A stretch of DNA of 64,000 nt from Nipponacmea schrenckii (lineage: Eukaryota > Mollusca > Gastropoda > Lottiidae). The stretch lies in the NCBI GenBank assembly GCA_030562195.1, contig JAUJPP010000005.1:34521106-34585105 (forward strand). Direction: 5' to 3'. Position 1 is the first letter of the stretch; each line of letters starts with the position of its first letter. The notes under the pieces were generated by a model. The model made no database searches, was not told the DNA's origin, and saw only the letters and a program-made list of their open reading frames with translations. Below are positions 46,731 through 56,883 of the stretch, piece after piece. Position numbers and translations under genes: made by a program.

Positions 46731-48909
46731 CTAGAGCCGTACGCCTAACGGCACTGAAGCAGTGCGTTCCATCCAGGGATTCGTTCGTTAAGCAAAAGAC
46801 AGAAAGGGATTATTAAAAAAAATTTCCATTATAAATGGATTTAGATTTCATAACAAACGCTCCCATATCCCCCTTTTCCCCTTTCCCCCTCTTTGCCCCT
46901 CCCCGTCCTTAGCCCTCATCATCAATACAGCTAGATAATAAGTTAAAATCATAATAAAAAATGGATAGAGGTTTGTTTAATCTAAAAAGATATCCGGATC
47001 GCCGAAACTCATATTTTGTAAATCGCCCAAACGCAGAGAATAATATCCAATAGATTGTTTTATATATTAAATTCGCAATTTTCAGATGGCGATGAAACCA
47101 AAAGTAGATATCGTACAAAAAATAAATATATAGCATTGGATAGACAATGTCGAAGCTATATACAAATCGAAAGGTCACTAATGGTTTAAGTTGTCGTAAG
47201 TAGCCAGGGTATAACATTGAGACACCACATAAATAGCGCGGCTTAACATTTTAAAATTTGTATTGAATAGAGTTTCGTCCCTTAGACCATTATTCCAGTC
47301 AACTGTATATTATTGTTGCATATAAGAGATAAAATTTAAAATTCTAAAGGTTGTAATTTTCAATATTTACATCACCCACAACAGGATAAACATATAATAC
47401 AACTTTGAATCATTTTAACTGGATAAAGAACGATTCAACTAAAAAATAAATTCGGATCGCTGAAACTTATATCTTGTAGATCGACCAAATGCAACACTCA
47501 TTAAACAGATTGTTTTATAGGAAAAAATCGCAATTTTCAAATGGCGATAAAAGCGAAAGTATACATCTTACAATAAAGCTCTATATATCATTGGATAGAA
47601 CTTCTCGAGAGCTATCACATTTGTACAGGTCAAAATTTCGTCAAAGGTCAACGTCACAATATACGACCCTTCAAAGTTTTTAAAAATTTTAATCGTAAAA
47701 AAATCAAAATCAAAATTCAAAAAAACTGTTTCCATATATAGTTCGGCAATTGGTTATAGATTCTTTATACATCAAAATAACACAAATCGAATTATCCCTC
47801 GAGACCCTATTTCGATTTAAAGAAAACACACACAGTTAGTATAGAAGAAATTACAAAATTTTGAAATTTTTAAACGCGGAATTTTGATTAAAGTACCAAG
47901 TGCGATATATTAATAGAAAGATGAGATTAAGCGTAAAAGGAATATGTAAGAAATTCTGTCCTATGTAAATTGAGTCACGTGATAGAGCTCTTGAAAGTTA
48001 AAATTCTTGATTTTCAATTGGCTGCAAAACCGGAAGTAAACATCGGACAACACAAGTGGAGATACCATTGGGCAGATATAATGAAGGGCAATAACTTTTG
48101 TTCAGATCAAAAGGCCATCAAAGGTCAAGGTCACGAAATATGACCGGTTAAAGTTTTGACAATTACTGAAAAAATTCAACCGGAAATAAAAGAAAAGCAA
48201 AATCGAAATTCAAAAATTCCTTCCCATACTTTTTTGCGTAATCAATTGATATTTCTAGAAAATCTAAAATTATGCAAATTAGACTTATCCCTGAGAACTT
48301 ATTTCAGTTTTACAAAATTTAGTCGTATCAAGATGGCGGAAGATCCGTTACTTCCGGTTCGAATTTTCTTAATTTAGCATCATTCAATAGACAATTGTAG
48401 CTAATTGCAAAAGAAATGTTTCAAATATCTTCATTATTCCGGAAGTGCAAAGTTCAACTTTTAAAAACAAATAACATCAAAACCGGAAGTGATATCGTAA
48501 TTTTGAAAATTAATTATACTTCGCAATCCAAACGTCTATATATCTGTAAGTTTTCAGATCGATCGAAATAAAACTGTAGAAGTTAGAAAATGCAAAAAAT
48601 TTCAAATTCAAAATGTCAGCGACAAAGTTGGGAAATGTATAATTCTTAAATTGCTATCTTTTAAAACTAAATTCAATGTAGTTACCTAAAAAAACACGAT
48701 CAAAATCGGATCAAAAATAAAGCCGCAAATTGAAAAACAAAGAAAAACTGTAGACGGCGCTACGTCATTTCCTGTAGGTCAAAATGGCGTCAAAATACAT
48801 TTATCAAATTTAGTCTCGCGGCATTTTCGGGAGAAATGTTAACAGAATGTGCGTGGCATGTGTAGTTTTGGCTGGGCGCTCTGACCAGAATTCGAAAAAA
48901 AAAAAAAAA
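46731..48909 (+). repeat. Array unit 6 (2.2 kb)
   Basis: Copy of unit 4 within block B', start CTAGAGCCGTACGCCTAACG. Its last 160 bases (48750-48909: 'gtagacggcgctacgtcatt' onward, ending 'ttggctgggcgctctgacca' and an A-run) are not present at the end of unit 4 and give this unit a complete 3' end. Confidence 0.7.
46869..46904 (-). other. G-quadruplex-prone tract (minus strand), copy B'
   Basis: Unchanged copy of the tract at 43758-43793. Confidence 0.6.
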
Positions 48910-51900
48910 CTAGAACCGTTAGACGGTACCAAGGCAGTGCGCGTCCCTTCTATTGCATGGGTGAAACGTTGCATTTATAATATCCAATTCCATAATAATA
49001 ACTAGACCTGTTTGTAACAATAGTGCAGCTTCCGAGATATTTTGAATTTGTTATATCTCCTGGCTGTCATTTAAAATAGAACGTAACCACGCCTACTCAG
49101 TATAAAAGACTTGTTTTGATTGGTTGTGATACTTAAACTGGAAATGTCAAAATTTGTGTCTTGACCAAACGATAAGAAATTAACACAATTTGACTTTATG
49201 ACCCTGTTACATTATCTTCTTAACTCTTCTTATAACATTTATATCTATTTAATTAGTGTGTAAAACAAAACGTCGAAAAAACTAATTTTTGGTCTAAGGG
49301 ACATAACACCTTATTTGAGATTACAAATTGATCTCGGATTAAATTAACTTTCCAGATCGTTGATACTTTTAATTTGTTTATTTATTTATTTATCAATCTT
49401 AATTTAGGTGTAGTAGGAACATTAGATCCTGCAATTTGTGGCAAGTTGCCATGGTATAACATAGAGCCATCAAATTAACAGCGCGGCTTTACATCTTTAA
49501 GAGTGTATTTTATAGAGTTCCGTCCCTTATACCACTAGTCCTCTCAACTGTACATTATTTTTGCTTAAGAGAATATCATTTAGAATTCTAAAGGTTGTCA
49601 TTTCCTTCCAAATATTCCATATCATACATCGCCCACAAGGAGAAATGAATAATCATTCCTTTTATTTAAGATATATAATATCTTTGAATCATTTTAACTG
49701 GATTAATTTTTAATCGTAAAAAAATCAAAATCAAAATAACACTTCAAAAATCGGTTTCCATATATATTTCGGCAATAGATTCTATATACATGTACATCAA
49801 AATAACACAAATTGAATTATCTTCCGAGACCCTATTTCGATTTAAAGCAAAATACACACAGTTAGTATAGAAGAAATTACAAAGTTTGCAAATTTAAAAC
49901 GTGCAATTTTGATCAAATATCAAGTGTTATACACCATTGGAAAGAATAAGTAGACCTGTTTGTAACAGTTCTGCAGCTTTCGAGCTATTTAGAATTTGTT
50001 TGTCTCCTGGCTGTCATTTAAGGATAGAATGTAGATTGATTTTGCGATTATTGGGAGAGATGATTTATTCATGATTTAACACGTGACATTTGAGTTTGTT
50101 TATAGACTGGCAATCATTAAGGTTTGTGATGTAAAAAATATCTGGGTTTAACCACGCCTACAAAGTCCATTGACTTGTTTTGTAAACTTCAACTTGAAAT
50201 GTCAAAATTTGTGAATTGACCGTTTTATAGGAAAAATTCGCAATTTTTAAATGCCGATAAACCGAAAGTTTACATTTTGCTATAAAGCTTAATATGTCAT
50301 TGGATAGAACTATCACATATGTACAGATATAAAGATCGCCAAAGGCCAACGTCACAATATACACCTTCGAAGTTTTTATAATTTTTAATCGTAATTAAAT
50401 CAAAATCAAATTAAAAATTCAAAAATCAGTTTCCATATAAATTTCGGCAATCGGTTATAGATTCTATATACATGTCCATCAAAATAACACATATTGACTG
50501 ATCCTCCGAGACCCTATTTCGATTGAAAGAAAAATACACACAGTGATGTAAAATATCTGGGCTTAACCACGCCCACAAAGTCTAATGACTTGTTTTGATT
50601 GGTTGTGATACTTTAACTGGAAATGTCAAAATTTGTGTCTTGTCCAAAAGATAAGAAATTAACACTATCAGTCTTTATGACCTGTTTATTTATAACTGTT
50701 TAATTAGAGTGTAATTTTATTCTTAAACTTTTCGCAATTTTATTTATACATATTGATTTATATATTGCTTGAAAGCTGGGAATTTGCACATTATAAATCT
50801 GTTCGAATTTTGTTTTTAAGTTAAATAGAACTAAATATAAAAAAATATGAATGTTAAAATCGCTTATTTTCTACTAGGCGTATTTTCATCAGTTTTCGGT
50901 CTATAGCTAAAATAAAGATATTGTTAGAAAGCTGATGAAAATCACATCATAATGTCAATTAGAATGTTGCCAAGAGTCTTGTTCATGAGATATAACCATC
51001 TGAAGATACGAGAAATATGCAAATTACCAATTTTTGGATCCCTATTAATCTAAATGTTCTTTACTAAAATTAGAAATCAAGGTATCATATGAACTTTTAG
51101 CCAATGAAGATGATTTTGCAGAAAAATAAAGGATGCATATTAGTAAGTTAGTCCTCTTCGTTCCTTGCGGAGAATAGGGCTGCTACAGACGTTCTCCATC
51201 TCACTCTGTTATGAGCTATTCTTTTTGCTTCATTCCAGGTCTTGCCAATCCTTCCTAGCTCTTTCAGTCTTATTCTTTTCAAGCTATGTAAAGGTCGTCC
51301 TTGTCTTCTATGCCATTGGGGATTCCAGTCCAGTGCCTCTCTGGTGATGTTGTTTTGAGATCAAAAGGATGCATATGGTAGAGTTCAAAAGTTATGAACT
51401 TTCAAACGGAAGTCAGTTTTGAAAAACTTTGGCAGGACCTGGTCCAAAGACAAATTTGAAATTGAAAAATATGCCACTAGAGGACCTAGATAATTATCCA
51501 AATTATATTTTAAAACAAGTCTGAAAAAAATAGGATTAAAAATGGCGGACGAGTAGTATTTTTCCAATAATTTGCATATTTCAAGATGGCGATCAAACGG
51601 TTAGGAATTTGCATATACGGCATACATACAAAATGAAGATATTGATGGTACTGATTCCGTGGAATAATAAAATTGCAAGTTTGTGCAAAAATTTAATCCG
51701 AAAATTCCGATTTCTATGATTTTCTACATTTTTTTGGTCATTTTCGGACGTTTCCGGCTAATTTCGGAAAATGTTTTATCGGAATCTTTAATGATAATTT
51801 TTTGTCTACTCATCTACCAATTTTTGTGAAAAAATAAGACGTAAATTTAAAAAAAAAACACGTGCTTTTTCATAAATCACGCACAATTAATATAGAACTA

Positions 51901-52513
51901 AGAACAAAATTTTCAAATATTAAAAAGCGCAATTTTGATCAAAATATAAAGTGTTATACACCATTGGAAAGAATAAATTACGCGTAATAAGGACATAAAA
52001 GAAATTTTGACGTATGTAAATTAGGTCACGTGACAGAGCTCTTCGAAGTTAAAAAGTGCAATTTTCAAATAGCTGTAAAACCGGAAGTTGACATTGCACA
52101 ACACAAATGAAGACATCAATGGATAGATCTCGACAAGGGCAACAACTTTTGTGCAGGTCACATGGTCACCAAAGGTCAAGGTCACGATAAATGAACGTTG
52201 GAAAATTAGGCACTGAGTGAAAAAAACGAACCGGAAATGGAAGGTAAGCTAAATCGAAATTCAAAATTCGGCTTCCTAAGAATTGTTAGCAATCGATTGA
52301 AGATTACATAGACATCAAAATTACAATTGTCCGATTAACCCCTAAGGCCCAATTTTTCACTTTACAAAAGTAAGTGGTTTAATGATGGCGACTGATCTGT
52401 TACTTCCGGTTCAATTTTTGTTAATTATAAAATCATTATGGGCTAATAGTAACTAATTGCAAAAAAAAAAATTCAAATATCTTTAGAATTCCGGAAGTGA
52501 AAATTCGAAGTTT
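48910..52513 (+). repeat. Array unit 7, copy A' (cut by the assembly gap)
   Basis: Begins CTAGAACCGTTAGACGGTAC and follows unit 2 closely up to '...aaaattcgaagttt', where the N run begins. It retains the ~82 bases near 50275-50360 that unit 2 has lost, and the equivalent segment also exists in block B, so A' keeps the older state. Confidence 0.75.
51141..51363 (-). mobile_element. LINE 3' end inserted in copy A' (same insertion event)
   Basis: Same fragment and same AAAGGATGCATAT duplications (51128-51140 and 51364-51376) as at 40778-41000. Shared insertion site shows it was present before A and A' separated. Confidence 0.8.
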
Positions 52514-53013
52514 NNNNNNNNNNNNNNNNNNNNNNNNNNNNNNNNNNNNNNNNNNNNNNNNNNNNNNNNNNNNNNNNNNNNNNNNNNNNNNNNNNNNNNN
52601 NNNNNNNNNNNNNNNNNNNNNNNNNNNNNNNNNNNNNNNNNNNNNNNNNNNNNNNNNNNNNNNNNNNNNNNNNNNNNNNNNNNNNNNNNNNNNNNNNNNN
52701 NNNNNNNNNNNNNNNNNNNNNNNNNNNNNNNNNNNNNNNNNNNNNNNNNNNNNNNNNNNNNNNNNNNNNNNNNNNNNNNNNNNNNNNNNNNNNNNNNNNN
52801 NNNNNNNNNNNNNNNNNNNNNNNNNNNNNNNNNNNNNNNNNNNNNNNNNNNNNNNNNNNNNNNNNNNNNNNNNNNNNNNNNNNNNNNNNNNNNNNNNNNN
52901 NNNNNNNNNNNNNNNNNNNNNNNNNNNNNNNNNNNNNNNNNNNNNNNNNNNNNNNNNNNNNNNNNNNNNNNNNNNNNNNNNNNNNNNNNNNNNNNNNNNN
53001 NNNNNNNNNNNNN
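52514..53013. other. Assembly gap of exactly 500 N
   Basis: A round-number N run, normally a placeholder for unknown size. The array and the satellite on the two sides may not be truly adjacent at this distance. Confidence 0.95.
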
Positions 53014-55780
53014 ATACATGTAATGATATTTTCATGCCAAAATTAGTTACTAGCCAGTCAGAGGTAAAGGCATTTTCCCAAACCGAAATATCAGCGATCT
53101 TCAACTTGAAAATTTTGGTTCAACTTTTCATAGTCGCTTTTCTCGAAAGTTAGAAAACAAAACGGAAATGAGTTTCTGACTAAAAAAGACGTATAAATGG
53201 ATAAGCTTTCATTTCATGCAAAAATGTTATCGATAGGATCAAAAATCAAATTTTTGTCGGTGGTGGGGGGTCGGCCACCAGCCTATACGGTCCTATAGTT
53301 GCACATTCTACGGTGCAGACCAAAACTTAGAACTGCTGCCACGGGAAAACTACTAGAGATGTAAAGTTAAAATTTAGAATGCAGGTAGCCAACTATCCCA
53401 GGCTATTTTTGCAAAATTTTAGGTCCATACCTTGAAATCTCTGGCAGTTAAAACGCTTTTGGTGTCAGGCTTTTTCCCAAAACAAAGTATCATCTTGACA
53501 ATTTGGGTAAAACTTCAAAGTCGTTTTTCTCGAAGTTTGAAAAAAAATCGAAAATGCACTTGTGAATGAAAAAGACGTCGAAATGGATACGCTTTCATTT
53601 CATACAAAGGTGTTATCGATAGGATCAAAACTCGCCGCCGAGTTATGGCCATTTTTGTTCGGAGGTGGGGGGTCGGCCACCAGCCTATACGGTACTATAG
53701 TGGCTTGTTACACATTCTACGGTGCAGACCAAAACTTAGAACTGCTGCCACGGGAAAACTACTGGAGATGTAAATTTGAAATGCAGGTAGCAAACTATCT
53801 GAGGTTATTGTTTGCAAAATTTCAGGTCCATACCTTGAAATCTCTGGCAGTTACAGCGCTTTTGGTGTCAGGCATTTTCCCAAACCAAATTATCAGCGAT
53901 ATTCAACTTGAAAATTTGGGTAAAACTTCAAAGTCGTTTTTCTCGAAAGTTTGAAAAAAAAAATCGAAAATAGATTTCTGACTGAAAAAGACGAAGAAAT
54001 GGATAAGCTTTCATTTCCTGCAAAAATTTTATCGATAGGATCAAAACTCGACGAGTTATGGCCATTTTTTGTGCGGGGGTGGTGGGGGCCGGCCAACAGC
54101 CAATACGGTCCAATAGTGGTTTGTTGCACATGCTACGGTGCAGACCAAAAATTTGAGCTGCTGCCACTGAAAAACTACTGGAGATGTAAAGTTGAAATTT
54201 TAAATACAGGTAGTCAACTATCTGGAGTTAATCTCTGCAAAATTTCAGGTCCATACCTTGAAAACCCTAGCGGAACCAGCGCTTTTGGTGTCCAAGCTAA
54301 AATATCAGCGATTTTCAACTTGCATTTGAGTAAGACTTCAAAGTCGTTTTTTTCTGAAAGTTTGAATAATAATCGAAAATTAGTTTCTGACTGAAAAAAC
54401 GCAGAAATAAATAAGCATTCATTTCCTGCAAAAGATTAAATCTTGCCGAGAAATGGCCATTTTTGTGCGGGGTTGGGGGATCGGCCTCCAGCCTATACGG
54501 TCTGGTTGTATCATTCTTTGGTGCAGACCAAAAAATTGCTGCCAAAACAACTGGTGATGTAAAATTGAAATTTGAAATGCAGGTAGTCAACTATCTGAAG
54601 TTTATCTCTGCAAGATTTCAGGTCCATACCTTGAAAACTCTAGCGGAACCAGCGCGTATGGCGTCCAAACCAAAATATCAGCGATTTTCAACTTGACCAT
54701 TTGGGTAAGACTTCAAAGTCGTTTTTCCCGAAAGCTTGAAAAATAATCGAAAATAAGTTTCTGACTAAATAAGACGTAGAAATGGATAAGCTTTCATTTT
54801 TTTGCAAAATATTTTATAGATAGGATCAAAACTCACCGAGTAATGGCCATTTTTTGTGCGGTGGTAGGGGGTCGGCCACCAGCCTATACGGTCCTACAGT
54901 GGCTTGTTGCACATTCTACTGTGCAGACCAAAACTTAGAACTGCTGCCAAGGAAAAACTACTGGAGATGTAAAGTTGAAATTTAACTTGAAGGTAGTCAA
55001 CTATCTGAAATTGGAAGTCCATACCTTGAAAACTCTGTCGGACCATCGCTTTTGGTTTCCAAACCAAAATATCAGCAATTTTCAACTTGACCATTTGGTT
55101 AAAACTTCAAAGTCGTTTTTCCCGAAAGTTTGAAAAAAAATGAAAATAAGTTTTTGACTAAATAAGTCGTAGACATGAATAAGCTTTCATTTCCTGCACA
55201 AATTTTATCCATAGAATCAAAACTCACCGAGTTTTGGCCATTTAACAATTTGACAATTTGGGTAAAACTTCAAAGTCGTTTTTCTCGAAGTTTGAAAAAA
55301 AATCGAAAATGCACTTGTGAATGAAAAAGACGTCGAAATGGATACGCTTTCATTTCATACAAAGGTGTTATCGATAGGATCAAAACTCGCCGAGTTATGG
55401 CCATTTTTGTTCGGAGGTGGGGGGTCGGCCACCAGCCTATACGGTACTATAGTGGCTTGTTACACATTCTACGGTGCAGACCAAAACTTAGAACTGCTGC
55501 CACGGGAAAACTACTGGAGATGTTGAAGTTGAAATTTGAAATGCAGGTAGCCACCCCGAACAAAAATGGCCAAAACTGGGCGAGTTTTGATTCTATCGAT
55601 AAAATTTTTGCAGGTATGGACCTGAAATGTTGCAGAGATTAACTTCAGATAGTTGGCTACCTGCACTTTAAATTTCAACTTTGCAAAATTTCAGGTCCAT
55701 ACCTTGAAATCTCTGGCAGTTACAGCGCTTTTAGTGTCAGGCTTTTTCCTAAACCAAAATATCAAAGCTTATAATTGTTA
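53014..55780. repeat. About 400-bp tandem satellite, 6 copies, with an inverted junction
   Basis: 'gcctatacgg' or its variant falls at 53281, 53683, 54099, 54491, 54882 and 55435 (periods 402, 416, 392, 391, 553). Each unit carries 'acggtgcagaccaaaactta', 'aggtccataccttgaaa', 'cttcaaagtcgtttttctcg' and 'tatcgataggatcaaaactc'. The last interval holds an extra partial unit. 55317-55540 is almost identical to 53558-53780. At about 55548-55660 the sequence turns round: 'caaaaatggccaaaactggg' and 'cctgaaatgttgcag' are reverse complements of unit parts, followed by forward sequence again. Frames of 60-150 codons recur on both strands but none is consistently open. Confidence 0.8.
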
Positions 55781-55926
55781 TATGAAGGAACTTCTAAGGA
55801 CTGATTCTGGTCTTTCACTATTTCTTTTAATATAAAGATATTCTCAAATATCTAACGTTTTAAAACACTCATTCATTTATGGAAAGACAGATCGATCGGT
55901 ATAGGCAAAGGAATAAATACTTATTA

Positions 55927-56516
55927 TACAGGGTGTTACAGAAGTCATGGTCACATTTCTGATGAACTATGAACGGTATGATAAAACTGGTGTCATTTAA
56001 TGCTAAATCCATTACTTTTTTGGCTATAGTAATGATTTTTTCATATCTTTTCAGATTTAGTAATGGCGTTCACTCAACCAGAAAAGGCATTTTGCGTCCT
56101 TGAATTCGCAAAAACTGAATTATGGACACTTGTTCAACGTGCATTCCGCGTTCTCATGCCCTGGTCTCCCAGGTCTCCAGATCTCACTCCCTGCGATTTC
56201 TTTTTGTGGGGGTTTGTGAAACAACTGGTCTATGTGTCTCCCCTTCCAGAAGACAGGGATGAATTGAAGACCCGAATAACGGGCGATGTTGCAACAATCG
56301 ACAACGCAATGCTAAAACGTGTTTGGGAAGAATTGGACTATCGCCTTGATGTGTGCCGTGTGACCAACGGTGCTCACATTGAACATCTTTGAACATTCCA
56401 CGAAAAAATTGAAACAGCAAGCTTTCGGAAGATGTCAGATGCGTTGTTATATCCTTAATATAGAGATATTCGAGATAGTCAATTTTAAAATGTGCCCAAG
56501 ACTTCTGTACATGTAT
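55927..56516 (+). mobile_element. Internally deleted mariner-family element
   Basis: The left end reads TACAGGGTGTTACAGAAGTC and the right end is its inverted relative ('aatgtgcccaagacttctgt' ending near 56516); the shared core is ACAGAAGTC-TGG-CACATTT over about 22 bases, though the outermost 'cagggtgt' is not matched on the right. Total length is about 590 bases against about 1.3 kb for a complete mariner, and the single frame inside joins the two ends of a transposase. Confidence 0.7.
56063..56392 (+). pseudogene. Mariner transposase, N- and C-termini fused by an internal deletion
   Basis: A 109-residue frame without stops. Residues 1 to about 29 (MAFTQPEKAFCVLEFAKTEL) are the start of the N-terminal helix-turn-helix of a mariner-group transposase. 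From about residue 33 the chain is the C-terminal part: PRSPDLTPCDFFLWGFVK with the third catalytic Asp, then LKTRITGDVATIDNAMLKRV, WEELDYRLDVCRVTNGAHIE and HL. The rest of the DNA-binding domain and the first two catalytic Asps are missing, so it cannot cut DNA. The deletion kept the frame. It could still bind or interfere, but that is speculation. Confidence 0.8.
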
Positions 56517-56883
56517 AGGAATTTGTGTATGTTGTAAATAATATGAAACTTTTGACTAATCATGGTCGTAGCTTTCATAGTGAACTGTATGTGGTGGATT
56601 TGGTCACCAGAGTCGTCTAAATCAAGAAATTATTAATCATGGATTTCTTTAAGGTAAGGAGGTTTCAAGTTGCAGACTGCAAGCAATTGGTAAAACAAAT
56701 AATACACGGAAATGATAACAAACACGCAATAATGATTCAAGTCATTATCATCACAGTAACGTATTAGCTAATATATTTTTCACCTACATGAAATATGACG
56801 GATATTTTTCTTCTTAGGGAATTTCATTGACATTGCGTGACAATCGATTTATCTATTCCATGCTTTGTTTTCGTATCGATCTT
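56517..56883. other. Intergenic, nothing recognised
   Basis: Spacer between the mariner relic and the inverted array unit. Confidence 0.35.

Larger units (their letters stand above)
45597..48750 (+). repeat. Block B', second copy of the 3.1-kb tandem duplication
   Basis: Matches 42498-45596 almost base for base; it is longer mainly by the 54 bases near 48432 and small insertions (for example near 46622 and 47140). It keeps the same LTR-free, gene-free content. Confidence 0.85.

Noticed and set aside
43798..47217. Conserved ORF pair (43798-44100 and 46909-47217)
   Set aside because: Conservation follows from the near-identical B/B' duplication; no protein motif and no extra conservation over neighbouring DNA.
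52436..53153. Long frames across the gap
   Set aside because: They consist of unknown residues translated from 500 N.
53562..55835. Repeated 60-150-codon frames in the ~400-bp satellite
   Set aside because: Different copies are open in different frames and strands, with stops and shifts between them; no recognisable domain.
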